From Sediminibacter sp. Hel_I_10 (GTDB taxonomy: Bacteria; Bacteroidota; Bacteroidia; Flavobacteriales; Flavobacteriaceae): a DNA stretch of 64,000 nucleotides. A program made the translations under genes and the position numbers. Positions within the stretch are counted from its first letter, which is position 1. Every line of letters begins with the position of its first letter. The stretch is from positions 2,480,001 through 2,544,000 of the forward strand of contig NZ_JHZX01000001.1 in assembly GCF_000688335.1 (NCBI RefSeq), written 5' to 3'. This document shows, in pieces, positions 1-8,601 of the stretch. The notes below the pieces were generated by a model. The model searched no databases. It saw nothing but the letters and a program-made list of their open reading frames with translations, and was not told the origin of the DNA.

Positions 1-57
1 TAGTTTTGTATGAAAGGCGCCCTATAACCACGTCGCAAATTAAACCTTTATAATGAT

Positions 58-693
58 ATGACCTCTAATCAACGATTTCAAAAATGGGTACTCGTTGTGC
101 TAATTTGTTTATGTTCAGAATTTGGATTTGCACAACGCATTGCCAATCAATGGAAAGCACAGGTGGCACTTGGTGTTAATAGTCCGTCGCAATCTGGATT
201 TGTAGAAGGATTTGAGGCCAAATCTGTCAATTTTCCTACCGTAAATCTTGGCATTCAGTACATGTTCAAACGGCAGTTGGGCGGTAAATTAGACTTTGGT
301 TTTAATAGGTTTTCAAGCACAGATAATTCCGTAGAATTTAAAACCAACTATAGCAGGATCAATGCCCAGTTGGTGTATGATCCCACAACATCACTTTCGT
401 TTTTACCAGTGCGATTGGGCGTTGTTGCCCATGCCGGACCAGGCTATTCTATAATAAAGCCTTTAGGCGAGTTTCGGGATAATAATTTAAGTTTTTTAAA
501 CGTCATGGGTGGCGCCGAGTTTCATTACGGCTTGTCTGAGCGTGCCTCAATTTATACTGATGTATCCTATATTATGGGGTTTGCAAAGGATTTTGATCCA
601 GAAATAGAAGGGTTTGGTGCCTTTAACGGAAACTTGTTGACCATTACCTTTGGCATTACCTTTTCATTAACTGGCTGCGAATATTGCAATTAA
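58..693 (+). CDS. Outer-membrane beta-barrel (porin-family) protein
   Basis: A 211-residue protein with an N-terminal signal peptide (hydrophobic core about residues 10-24, ending CSEFGFAQ) followed by alternating polar/hydrophobic strands rich in Gly, Phe and Tyr, as in small outer-membrane beta-barrels of the OmpW/porin type common in Bacteroidota. The last strand ends in ITFSLTGCEYCN. The stop TAA shares its last base with the ATG of ruvC (TAATG), so the two are probably translationally coupled. The start is the first ATG in the frame; its promoter would lie at or before the window edge. The substrate or role is unknown. The barrel assignment is from composition and pattern, not from a recognised family motif. 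Confidence 0.7.
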   Translation: MTSNQRFQKWVLVVLICLCSEFGFAQRIANQWKAQVALGVNSPSQSGFVEGFEAKSVNFPTVNLGIQYMFKRQLGGKLDFGFNRFSSTDNSVEFKTNYSRINAQLVYDPTTSLSFLPVRLGVVAHAGPGYSIIKPLGEFRDNNLSFLNVMGGAEFHYGLSERASIYTDVSYIMGFAKDFDPEIEGFGAFNGNLLTITFGITFSLTGCEYCN

Positions 694-1247
694 TGGCACA
701 AGAAAAAATCATATTGGGTATTGATCCAGGAACTACGATCATGGGCTTTGGCCTTATTAAGGTGGTAGGCAAAAAAATGGAATTTCTCCAATTGAATGAG
801 TTGGACCTTAAAAAATATTCGGATCATTACCTTAAGCTCAAACTTATTTTTGAGCGCACTATAGAACTTATTGATACCCATCACCCAGATGAAATTGCGA
901 TTGAAGCGCCTTTCTTCGGAAAAAATGTACAAAGCATGCTCAAATTAGGTCGTGCCCAAGGGGTGGCTATGGCAGCAGGCTTATCTCGTGAAGTTCCCAT
1001 AACGGAATATTCTCCCAAAAAAATCAAGATGGCCATTACAGGTAATGGAAACGCCAGTAAAGAGCAAGTTGCCAAAATGCTACAGAGTTTGTTGGGCTTA
1101 AAGACCTTGCCAAAAAATTTGGATGCGACTGATGGTCTTGCTGCTGCAGTGTGTCATTTCTATAATGAAGGCCGTGTTGAGATAGGTAAAAGTTACTCGG
1201 GTTGGGGAGCTTTTGTGAAGCAGAATGAAGATAGAGTAAAAAAATGA
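693..1247 (+). CDS. ruvC: Crossover junction endodeoxyribonuclease RuvC
   Basis: Holliday-junction resolvase that cuts four-way junctions symmetrically with RuvAB during recombination repair. The RNase H-like fold is shown by the first acidic motif LGIDPGTTIMG (Asp11), the middle EIAIEAPFFGKN segment and the C-terminal DATDGLAAAVCH motif that supplies the last catalytic acidic residues. The length of 184 residues is normal. An in-frame TTG lies 9 bp upstream at 684, but the ATG at 693 is preferred because it overlaps the preceding stop by one base and begins the usual conserved N-terminus. The gene overlaps hemW by 4 bp (ATGA), so this is a compact housekeeping operon. Confidence 0.95.
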   Translation: MAQEKIILGIDPGTTIMGFGLIKVVGKKMEFLQLNELDLKKYSDHYLKLKLIFERTIELIDTHHPDEIAIEAPFFGKNVQSMLKLGRAQGVAMAAGLSREVPITEYSPKKIKMAITGNGNASKEQVAKMLQSLLGLKTLPKNLDATDGLAAAVCHFYNEGRVEIGKSYSGWGAFVKQNEDRVKK

Positions 1248-2422
1248 GCGGCATCTACATCCATATTCCTTTTTGTAAACAAGCTTGCCATTATTGTGAT
1301 TTTCATTTTTCAACGTCCCTAAAATCAAGAGATGCCATGGTTCTCGCTCTGGCCAAGGAGATGAGACTTAGAAAAGAAGAACTCCCAGAACAAAAGGTAG
1401 AGACCATTTATTTCGGTGGCGGCACACCTTCACTGTTGCGTGTTGACGAATTGGACTTTCTGATTCAAGAAGTCTACAAGAATTATAAGGTTTCCGAAGC
1501 ACCAGAAATCACCTTAGAGGCCAACCCAGACGATTTGATCAAGGCACAATCCCTTTCAAAACATCAATCTGAAGTCTTGAATTCTACATCAATATTTGAG
1601 GCTTACAAACACATTGGAATCAATCGGCTTTCTATAGGCATCCAATCCTTTTATGAGCAAGATCTTAAATTAATGAACCGCGCCCATAATGCCAGAGAGG
1701 CCAAGCAATGTTTAGAAGAGGCCACTGTGTATTTTGATAACATTTCATTAGACTTAATTTATGGCATCCCAGGACTAACTCACGAGCGTTGGCAACACAA
1801 TATTGATACGGCGCTAAGTTTTGGTGTCTCACACATATCAAGCTACGCACTCACCATAGAGCCCAAGACCGCATTAAAAGCTTTTATAGAAAAAGGCATT
1901 GTAGATGATGTGGATGACGAGCAGGCGCAAGCCCAATTTATGATGCTGATTGCTGCTCTAGAAGCCCATGATTTTGTACATTATGAACTGTCTAATTTTG
2001 GTAAAAGCGACTATTTCAGTAGAAATAATTCGGCATATTGGCAGGGTAAGCCCTATTTGGGCATTGGCCCTTCGGCGCATTCTTTTAGCGGAAATGAGCG
2101 CAGTTGGAACATTAGAAATAACATAAAATACATCAAGGCTATAGAAGAGGGGCATCTTCCGAAGGAAACCGAGGTACTCTCAACGACCGATAAATATAAC
2201 GAATATGTAATGACGGGATTGAGAACCATTTGGGGCGTGTCTTTAACCAAAGTAGAACAGGAATATGGAATGCACTACAAAAACTACCTTTTGGATCAAG
2301 CGGAGCCTTTAATAAAAGAACATTTATTGTATATTGATGACGCGACATTACACGTTACTAAAACTTCAAAATTTTTGAGTGACGGCATCGCTTCAAACCT
2401 ATTTAAACTCAATTTATCTTGA
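1244..2422 (+). CDS. hemW: Radical SAM haem chaperone HemW / coproporphyrinogen III oxidase-like
   Basis: A 392-residue radical SAM protein of the HemN/HemW family. The iron-sulfur CxxxCxxC motif is close to the N-terminus (Cys11, Cys15, Cys18 in HIPFCKQACHYCDF), followed by the FGGGTPSLL loop that contacts SAM, the EANPDD strand and the GIQSF and DLIYGIPG motifs. The short N-terminus and the absence of an extra leader before the cluster fit HemW, which inserts haem into client proteins, better than the true oxygen-independent oxidase HemN. This assignment rests on family knowledge. The ATG overlaps the ruvC stop (ATGA). A haem-related gene only 2 kb from the H-NOX operon may be chance. Confidence 0.88.
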   Translation: MSGIYIHIPFCKQACHYCDFHFSTSLKSRDAMVLALAKEMRLRKEELPEQKVETIYFGGGTPSLLRVDELDFLIQEVYKNYKVSEAPEITLEANPDDLIKAQSLSKHQSEVLNSTSIFEAYKHIGINRLSIGIQSFYEQDLKLMNRAHNAREAKQCLEEATVYFDNISLDLIYGIPGLTHERWQHNIDTALSFGVSHISSYALTIEPKTALKAFIEKGIVDDVDDEQAQAQFMMLIAALEAHDFVHYELSNFGKSDYFSRNNSAYWQGKPYLGIGPSAHSFSGNERSWNIRNNIKYIKAIEEGHLPKETEVLSTTDKYNEYVMTGLRTIWGVSLTKVEQEYGMHYKNYLLDQAEPLIKEHLLYIDDATLHVTKTSKFLSDGIASNLFKLNLS

Positions 2423-3168
2423 TTGCTACTATAGAACACCACTCAAAAAAACTGAAGATTGATCTGTCCAAACCATTGGATATTTCCATCCCCATGCGTG
2501 CCACTAAAGATAATGTAAGCGCTTGGTATATTGATAAGCCTAAGATTTTTCCTGAGGTACTAGAAGAGAAAGAAATTAGCGTTGCCAATGGCGCTTCGGT
2601 CAATTTCAACAGCATTCATTTCAACCCTCACGCACATGGTACGCATACAGAATGTGTGGGGCATATTACCGAAAAGGTCTACAGTGTCAACAAACATCTC
2701 AAACAGTTTTTCTTTTTGGCCGAGGTCATTTCAGTAGCTCCAGAAAAATACATGCGAGATACCATGGTATCTGAGGCGCAACTTAAATTTGCTTTAGGAG
2801 ATAAAAAAGTAGATGCTTTGGTGATTAGAACTTTGCCTAATTTTTCAGATAAAAAGAAACGACATTACTCCAATACCAACTGGACCTATTTAAAAGAGGA
2901 GGCTGTTGCTTTTTTGGTAAAAAAAGGAATCAAACATTTGTTAATCGATTTGCCAAGTGTTGATCGCGAAGAAGATGGAGGTCAATTGCGAAGTCATAAG
3001 GCCTTTTGGAACTTTGAAGGCGAATTAAGAAAAGATTGTACCATTACAGAATTGATTTATGTGCCAAATAAAGTTAAGGATGGGTCTTATTTTTTGAACT
3101 TACAGATTGCTCCATTTGAAAACGATGCCTCACCCAGTAAGCCTATTTTGTATAAAATTATAGATTAA
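2419..3168 (+). CDS. Cyclase-family metal-dependent hydrolase (kynurenine-formamidase-like)
   Basis: A 249-residue member of the cyclase family (Pfam Cyclase, related to kynurenine formamidase). The conserved opening DLSKPLDISIPM is present and the metal-binding region reads NPHAHGTHTECVGHI. This is a variant of the family HxGTHxD motif, with Glu in place of the last Asp and the first His displaced by one residue, so chemistry may differ. The start is inferred as TTG at 2419, overlapping the hemW stop. The next ATG (residue 26) would remove the conserved first strand. A second His/Asp-rich stretch DLPSVDREEDGG lies near residue 175. Substrate unknown. Confidence 0.75.
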   Translation: MIATIEHHSKKLKIDLSKPLDISIPMRATKDNVSAWYIDKPKIFPEVLEEKEISVANGASVNFNSIHFNPHAHGTHTECVGHITEKVYSVNKHLKQFFFLAEVISVAPEKYMRDTMVSEAQLKFALGDKKVDALVIRTLPNFSDKKKRHYSNTNWTYLKEEAVAFLVKKGIKHLLIDLPSVDREEDGGQLRSHKAFWNFEGELRKDCTITELIYVPNKVKDGSYFLNLQIAPFENDASPSKPILYKIID

Positions 3169-3213
3169 GAACCCTCTGTAAAAGAGAGATGCTTAATCGC
3201 TCAAACGCATAAA

Positions 3214-3822
3214 ATGGAAACTTTTTTTATCATTATCATCAGTGTTCTCATCACTTTGGGTGCAGTAACGCTTGTCAAACAAATCTTAGAGAAACAACGC
3301 ATCAATTCTCAATCGATTATTTTATTAGATAAGATTAAGAAAGTGTGCAAGTTCATTACGGTAGAGGGTGATTTTGCAGAAATCTATCATTATGAGGATA
3401 TTAAAACGCGTTTTTTAAAACTGGTCTCTAGCCGAAAAAAAGCGTTAGTGGTCATTAAGGCGAAGGCGCATGTTGGTTTTGATTTATCAAAGATTAAGTT
3501 GGATGCCGATACAAAATCAAAAACGGTCAAGCTGTTTCATTTTCCTGAACCTGAAATTTTAAGTATTGAGACCGATCTCAATTATTATGATAAACGGGAT
3601 GGGATGTTCAATAGGTTTGAAGCTTCAGATTTAACCAGTTTGCATAATGACGCCAAATTGCACATTATGAACAAAGTCCCAGAAAGTGGCCTTTACAACA
3701 TCGCCAAGCAAGAAGCTTTAGAGTCGGTGAAGTTAATTGAGGGCATGGTAGAAACTATTGGCTGGAAACTTGATTATTCTGCTCTAGAAATGTCCACAGA
3801 AAATCCCAAGCAACTCAAATAA
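3214..3822 (+). CDS. DUF4230 domain-containing membrane-anchored protein
   Basis: A 202-residue protein with one N-terminal membrane helix (about residues 4-22, FFIIIISVLITLGAVTLV) and a soluble domain that matches the DUF4230 family in length and pattern, with alternating strands around ALVVIKAKAHVGFDLSKIK followed by an alpha-helical C-terminus. DUF4230 proteins are widespread in Bacteroidota and Firmicutes and have no known function. The gene is 45 bp downstream of the cyclase-family gene and 26 bp upstream of the YjbR-like gene, so it is probably read with the same housekeeping operon. Confidence 0.75.
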   Translation: METFFIIIISVLITLGAVTLVKQILEKQRINSQSIILLDKIKKVCKFITVEGDFAEIYHYEDIKTRFLKLVSSRKKALVVIKAKAHVGFDLSKIKLDADTKSKTVKLFHFPEPEILSIETDLNYYDKRDGMFNRFEASDLTSLHNDAKLHIMNKVPESGLYNIAKQEALESVKLIEGMVETIGWKLDYSALEMSTENPKQLK

Positions 3823-3848
3823 TCAATAATTCATAACCGCAACAAGCT

Positions 3849-4214
3849 ATGCATATCGATCAGTTAAGAGACTATTGTCTTCGTAAAAACGGGGTTACTG
3901 AAACCTTTCCGTTTAACGCCGATACGCTTGTTTTTAAGGTTGTGGGTAAGATGTTCGCGCTATTTCCTTTAGATAAATGGGAAGCAGGTGAAGGCAGCGT
4001 CAATTTAAAATGTGATCCTGCTTATGCTCAAGAGCTACGCGACGCGTATGAAAGTATTACGGCGGGTTGGCACATGAGTAAGACCCATTGGAACACGTTG
4101 TACCTCTTTAAAAATGAGCTTTCGGCAAAGCTAACGTTGGAGTTGATTGATCACTCCTACGACTTGGTGGTAGCGGGATTGCCTAAGAAGCTTAAAAAGA
4201 ACCTAGAGGATTAA
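3849..4214 (+). CDS. MmcQ/YjbR family DNA-binding protein
   Basis: A 121-residue protein of the MmcQ/YjbR family, small proteins with a CyaY-like fold that are annotated as DNA-binding. The family pattern is clear: an opening helix IDQLRDYCLRKNGVTETFPF, then DTLVFKVVGKMFALFPLD, the strand VNLKCDPAYAQELRDAY, the conserved GWHMSKTHWNTLYL and a C-terminal helix with HSYDLVVAGLPKK. It is the last gene of the first block; a 281-bp intergenic region follows before the signalling operon. Confidence 0.85.
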   Translation: MHIDQLRDYCLRKNGVTETFPFNADTLVFKVVGKMFALFPLDKWEAGEGSVNLKCDPAYAQELRDAYESITAGWHMSKTHWNTLYLFKNELSAKLTLELIDHSYDLVVAGLPKKLKKNLED

Positions 4215-4422
4215 AAACTATTCGTCGATACTTCTTGTTAATTAATCTATACTTAAGCGGAGTACGTCGATTTATCGTTTTCAAACGAAACTACTGGACT
4301 AACTTCGAATAATAATTAGAACTTCAAATGTATTTCAAAAGGTACGTGTGAATTTCAAAATTATCAAAAAGGAGGTCATAACACGCTTATGTTTTAGCCA
4401 AAATAATAGCAAATTTGCGTTA

Positions 4423-4460
4423 CCATTGGTCGACAGTTAACCGTTAGTGGTCTATACAAA
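4423..4460 (+). promoter_or_regulatory. Tandem 21-bp-period motif, site 1 (putative LytTR regulator site)
   Basis: Two related words, CCATTGGTCGACAGTTA (4423-4439) and TTAGTGGTCTATACAAA (4444-4460), repeat at a period of 21 bp and share GGTC.A.A. They match the consensus CCATTSRTCTACAGTAA found at four other places in the window. The site ends 35 bp before the start of the signalling operon that encodes a LytTR response regulator, which suggests autoregulation. Unlike the other sites, no TTTG box is found 21-24 bp downstream; a CAATTTTG follows after only 2 bp, so the mode of action here may differ. The rest of 4215-4422 shows no gene. Confidence 0.6.
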
Positions 4461-4495
4461 AACAATTTTGGACGTAATATTAAATACAGAGGAAT

Positions 4496-4951
4496 ATGAT
4501 AGATTATATTTCAAAAGATCCAAAAAAACCCTCAGAAATGACTAAAGCATTAAAGATCCTTTTAATCGAAGATGACATGATAGAAGTGATGAAACTAAAT
4601 CGAGTTGTTTCCTCCCTTGAAATCAAACATCAAACCATTGAAGTAAATAATGGAGAAGAAGCCTTAAAGCACCTAGAGCAAAAGGACAATCTTCCAGATA
4701 TTATTCTGTTGGATTTGAACATGCCTAAGATCAATGGCATTGAATTTTTATCGATTCTTAAAAAGGATGAGCTTTTAAGATATATCCCCACCATCATCTT
4801 AACGACCTCCAATAATCAGAAGGATTTAGAGGAATGTTATAAAATTGGCGTTGCGGGTTACGTGTTAAAACCGTTAAAATACGAAGATTATGTATCTAAA
4901 ATTGAAAAATTATTAGCATATTGGAGTATTAATGAATTAAAGAAAATTTAA
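4496..4951 (+). CDS. Single-domain response regulator (receiver only, Rcp1-like)
   Basis: A 151-residue stand-alone receiver domain without output domain. The acidic pocket is EDD at residues 25-27, the phosphoacceptor Asp73 lies in LLDLNMP, the switch Thr in ILTTS, and the conserved Lys in VLKPLKYED. Such Rcp1-like receivers take phosphate from soluble histidine kinases and act by protein contact. The ATG at 4496 follows an AGAGGA sequence closely; an ATG at 4538 (MTKALKILLIEDD) is an alternative that would remove 14 unconserved residues. It is the first gene of the H-NOX/FIST signalling operon, and its stop shares a base with the H-NOX start codon (TAATG at 4949-4953). Confidence 0.9.
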   Translation: MIDYISKDPKKPSEMTKALKILLIEDDMIEVMKLNRVVSSLEIKHQTIEVNNGEEALKHLEQKDNLPDIILLDLNMPKINGIEFLSILKKDELLRYIPTIILTTSNNQKDLEECYKIGVAGYVLKPLKYEDYVSKIEKLLAYWSINELKKI

Positions 4952-5508
4952 TGAAAGGCATAGTTTTTACTGAATTTTTAGAGCTCGTAGAAGATAAGTT
5001 TGGTTTAGAGATGGTTGATACCATTATAGAACAATCTAATTTAGAATCTAATGGGGCTTATACTTCAGTAGGAACCTATCAGTTTTCAGAAATGTTACAA
5101 CTGCTCCAAAATCTAAGTGACAATACCGCTATTTCGGCCGATGATCTATTATTGGTCTATGGAGAACATTTTTTCTCAGTTATAGAAAAAAGTTATCCAA
5201 GTCTTTTAGCAACCTATCAGGATCCTATAGAGATGTTAGCCTCTATAGAAAATCATATTCATGTCGAGGTAAGAAAAATTTACCCAGATGCGGAATTACC
5301 TACATTTAAAACCTTGGAGAAAACAGAGAATTCATTAGTGATGATTTACCAATCCAGCAGAGCAATGCACCATTTTGGGTTGGGTTTAATGAATAAAACG
5401 TTTGATCACTTTAATGCAAAAGCCTCTATCGTTTTAGAGAAAATTAAAGCAGACGGCACTGAAGTCAAGTTTTTAATCAATAGGATCGATGAGTCAAAAT
5501 CAAATTGA
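4951..5508 (+). CDS. H-NOX haem-based nitric oxide sensor
   Basis: A 185-residue H-NOX (HNOB) protein, a cytoplasmic haem domain that binds nitric oxide and regulates a partner kinase or cyclase. It starts with the typical MKGIVFTEFLELVEDKFG. The proximal haem ligand is expected at His104 in HIHVEVRKIYPDA, and the haem-propionate motif YxSxR is present as Tyr133, Ser135, Arg137 (YQSSR). The length is normal for a stand-alone bacterial H-NOX. Its last 20 bp overlap the start of the PAS histidine kinase, the usual genetic signature of an H-NOX/kinase pair. No distal Tyr could be identified by eye, in line with an NO-selective rather than oxygen-binding form; this last point is inference. Confidence 0.93.
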   Translation: MKGIVFTEFLELVEDKFGLEMVDTIIEQSNLESNGAYTSVGTYQFSEMLQLLQNLSDNTAISADDLLLVYGEHFFSVIEKSYPSLLATYQDPIEMLASIENHIHVEVRKIYPDAELPTFKTLEKTENSLVMIYQSSRAMHHFGLGLMNKTFDHFNAKASIVLEKIKADGTEVKFLINRIDESKSN

Positions 5509-7465
5509 GATATTACAACGCGCTTTAAATAGAGAGAAAGCTGCTAGAAAAGAAGCAGAAAAAATATTAGAGCAAAAATCTACCCAATTATATGAGCTTA
5601 ACCAGAAGCTTGTTAAGTCTAATGAAGATCTTGCTATTCTTCTCGCTCAAACAAATTCTCAACTCCAAGGTGTTTTTGAGAATATTGTAGACGCATATGT
5701 TATCATCGATTTACAAGGAAACATCCTAAAGATGAACGATGCGGCAGTGTCTTTATTAGGTTTTGATGACCCTAAAGAAGATTTTAATCTTATGAAGATG
5801 GTAAGCCCGGGTGAAGAAGCCACTGTCCAACAGGCTTTTAAGGACTTGTTGACCAAGGGTGCAGCAACAGACCTAGAAATTCAAATTATTACCAAGCGCA
5901 AAGCGCGTAAACTGGTACATATTAATGCCAGCGTCATTTATGATGAGGGTATTGCCGTAGCTGCTCAAGGTATTGTAAGAGATATTACAAAAGATAAGGA
6001 GGCTGAAGAGAAGCTTATTGAGTCTGAAAACAGACTATCTACAGTAATACTTAATTTAGATAGTGGTACGCTCTTGGAAGATGAAGACCGAAAGATTGTT
6101 TTAACAAATAAAAAATTCTGCGAACTTTTTAATATTCCCGTATCTCCAGAGTTGTTAATAGGTCAAGATTGCTCTGAGTCTGCCGAGCAAACCAAATCGC
6201 TTTTTCAAGATCCTGAGGGGTTTGTAAAAGATGTCAATATGCTTATAAAAAACAAAACGCTTGTTTTAGGAGATGAGGTAAAAATGGTTTGTGGTAAAAT
6301 CCTGGAACGGGACTATATTCCCATTTTTAAAAAGGATGTTTATAAGGGGCACCTGTGGAGCTATAGAGATATTACGCTTAAGCGTAAATACCGAGAAAGT
6401 ATAGAAGCTCAAAAGCACAAATATTACAATATCATCTCTAACATGAACTTAGGCTTGGTTGAAGTGGATATGGATGATCGTATCATAATGGTTAACCAGA
6501 GTATGGTGAGCATGACTGGCTATTCTAAGGCAGAACTTATTGGTTTTAGGGGAAAAGATTTTTTACCATACGAAGGAGATAAAGAGGTTATTGAAGGCAA
6601 ACTTGAAAAACACCGAAAAGGAAAATCGGATTCTTACGAAGTGCGTATTAGAAACAAAGCAGGGCAGATAAGATATTGGTCGGTTAGTGGAGCGCCAAAT
6701 TATGATCTTAATGGCAATATTGTTGGGTATATAGGCATCAACTATGATATTACCGAAATTATAGAACTTCAAAATCAAAAAGAAAAACTTGTAAAAGAAC
6801 TCAAGAAAAATAATGACGAACTTCAAGAATATGCTCACGTTGTATCCCATGATTTAAAGTCTCCCTTGAGGAGTATCCATGCTTTGATCAGTTGGTTAAA
6901 AGAAGATAATGTTGGAAAACTAGATGAGACCAGCTTACGAAATATTGATCTTGTAGAAACAACCTTAGAAAAAATGGAACAGTTGATCACAGACATTCTA
7001 GATTATTCAAGCGTTGGAGCAGATGCTCGGGAGGCCGAAATGGTAAATATCAATGACTTGCTTCAGGATTTGATTAAAATACTATACGTTCCAGAGCATA
7101 TAGAAATCACGTTAATCAAAACGCTTCCAGAAATTCAAGGTAACAAGGCAAAATTGCAGCAATTATTTCAAAACTTGATTAGTAACGCGGTCAAGTTTTG
7201 TGATAAAGAAGAGGGGTTAATTGAAATTGATGTTTTAGAAAAAAAGAATTTTTATCAGTTTTCAGTCAAGGATAATGGGATGGGAATTGAAAAGAAATTT
7301 CATGATAAGATCTTTAAGATTTTTCATGCTTTAAATAAAAGTAAGGATTCTACGGGTATAGGATTATCGATTGTTAAGAAAATCGTCGACTTGCACGATG
7401 GTGATATTTGGTTGGAGAGTGAACCCAATGTGGGCACTACCTTTTATTTCACTTTAAAAAAATAA
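5489..7465 (+). CDS. Soluble PAS-domain histidine kinase (H-NOX partner)
   Basis: A 658-residue cytoplasmic sensor kinase with no membrane segment. It begins with a coiled coil (about residues 1-55, rich in Arg, Glu and Lys), then three PAS-like units (about 60-175, 180-300, 310-430, the last with a clear PAC motif). A second short coil leads to the dimerisation/phosphoacceptor box SHDLKSPLRSI with His454. The ATPase domain has the N box QNLISNAVKF, G1 VKDNGMGI and G2 STGIGLSIVKKIV. The overlap with the H-NOX gene makes H-NOX its likely input. The end of the gene is 2 bp from the FIST gene. Its kinase core closely resembles that of the second kinase in the operon, so the two probably share phosphotransfer partners. 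Confidence 0.92.
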   Translation: MSQNQIEILQRALNREKAARKEAEKILEQKSTQLYELNQKLVKSNEDLAILLAQTNSQLQGVFENIVDAYVIIDLQGNILKMNDAAVSLLGFDDPKEDFNLMKMVSPGEEATVQQAFKDLLTKGAATDLEIQIITKRKARKLVHINASVIYDEGIAVAAQGIVRDITKDKEAEEKLIESENRLSTVILNLDSGTLLEDEDRKIVLTNKKFCELFNIPVSPELLIGQDCSESAEQTKSLFQDPEGFVKDVNMLIKNKTLVLGDEVKMVCGKILERDYIPIFKKDVYKGHLWSYRDITLKRKYRESIEAQKHKYYNIISNMNLGLVEVDMDDRIIMVNQSMVSMTGYSKAELIGFRGKDFLPYEGDKEVIEGKLEKHRKGKSDSYEVRIRNKAGQIRYWSVSGAPNYDLNGNIVGYIGINYDITEIIELQNQKEKLVKELKKNNDELQEYAHVVSHDLKSPLRSIHALISWLKEDNVGKLDETSLRNIDLVETTLEKMEQLITDILDYSSVGADAREAEMVNINDLLQDLIKILYVPEHIEITLIKTLPEIQGNKAKLQQLFQNLISNAVKFCDKEEGLIEIDVLEKKNFYQFSVKDNGMGIEKKFHDKIFKIFHALNKSKDSTGIGLSIVKKIVDLHDGDIWLESEPNVGTTFYFTLKK

Positions 7466-7467
7466 TT

Positions 7468-8601
7468 ATGAAAGCAGTACAAGTTGTAAAACATAAAGAT
7501 CAAGATTGGCATTACGTTGGAGAACAACAGGACTTAAAAGCACCATTAGTATTGGTTTTTGGCAATAGATTGATGTTGGAAGATGCAAACATTTATAACG
7601 AGGTTAGGGCGTTTTTTCCTGAGGGTCATATCATATTTGCTTCGGCTTGCGCTGGGATTTCTTCAAATACGGTCAATGAGGAAAGTATTACAGTAACCGC
7701 AATTGAATTTGAAAAAAGCCAATTTCAAATTAAAACCAGTAATGTTCTCAATGCAGATCTAGACAGTTTTAAAACGGGCAGTGACTTGATCAAGCAATTT
7801 CCAGAAGAGGGATTGAGATATGTGTTTGTGGTTTCCGAAGGGAGTTTTATTAATGGAAGTCAGCTTACCAAAGGTATGAGTAGTGTAACCGAAGATAATT
7901 TATTGATCACCGGTGGTTTGTGTGGAGATGATACTCGCTTTGAAAAAACACTCGCCTCTTACAATGAAAACCCGAAAGAAGGAGAGTTAGTGGCCATTGG
8001 TTTTTACGGTGAGTCTTTAGAAATCACCTTTTCCATTCATGGTGGATGGACACCCTTTGGTCCAGAACGCATCGTTACAAAATCAAAAGGCAATACGCTT
8101 TATGAATTAGATGGTCAACCAGCATTAGATTTGTACAAAACCTATTTGGGAGATAAAGCAAAAGACCTGCCTGGAGCTGCGTTGCTATATCCTTTAAATG
8201 TCACTTCTGTAGATGAAACACAGTCTATTGTGAGATCCATTCTCAATATTGATGAAGTTGATAATGCCGTTATTTTAGCTGGAGATATTCCAGAACATTC
8301 TAAAGTACAACTCATGATGACCAATGTAGATAACATTGCAAACGCATCAGAAAGAGCTGCATCACAGGCGCTAGAATTTAGAAAAAACGATCCTGAAATA
8401 GCCATCTTGGTGAGTTGTATTGGCAGAAAATTAGTCTTGGACCAAAGGGTTGAAGAAGAAATTGAAGAGGTTATAGCAGTCATCGGTAATAAGGCGGTAA
8501 CTTGCGGCTTCTATTCCTACGGTGAAATTGCTCCGTTTCATGGTGAGGTAGCGTGTCAATTGCACAATCAGACCATGACCATAACCCTAATGAGCGAATA
8601 A
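7468..8601 (+). CDS. FIST domain sensor protein
   Basis: A 377-residue protein with FIST_N (about residues 25-215) and FIST_C (about 220-360) domains and no other domain. FIST modules are predicted small-ligand (amino-acid-like) sensors fused to or encoded beside signalling proteins. Family features include the early strand LVLVFGNRLMLED, the segment FASACAGISSNT, GLCGDDTRFEKT, the GWTPFGPERIVTKSKGNTLYELDGQPAL block at the domain junction, and the C-terminal CGFYSYGEIAPFHG. The protein is soluble, so it would act on the kinase encoded immediately downstream, whose ATG shares a base with this stop (TAATG). The actual ligand cannot be told. Confidence 0.92.
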   Translation: MKAVQVVKHKDQDWHYVGEQQDLKAPLVLVFGNRLMLEDANIYNEVRAFFPEGHIIFASACAGISSNTVNEESITVTAIEFEKSQFQIKTSNVLNADLDSFKTGSDLIKQFPEEGLRYVFVVSEGSFINGSQLTKGMSSVTEDNLLITGGLCGDDTRFEKTLASYNENPKEGELVAIGFYGESLEITFSIHGGWTPFGPERIVTKSKGNTLYELDGQPALDLYKTYLGDKAKDLPGAALLYPLNVTSVDETQSIVRSILNIDEVDNAVILAGDIPEHSKVQLMMTNVDNIANASERAASQALEFRKNDPEIAILVSCIGRKLVLDQRVEEEIEEVIAVIGNKAVTCGFYSYGEIAPFHGEVACQLHNQTMTITLMSE

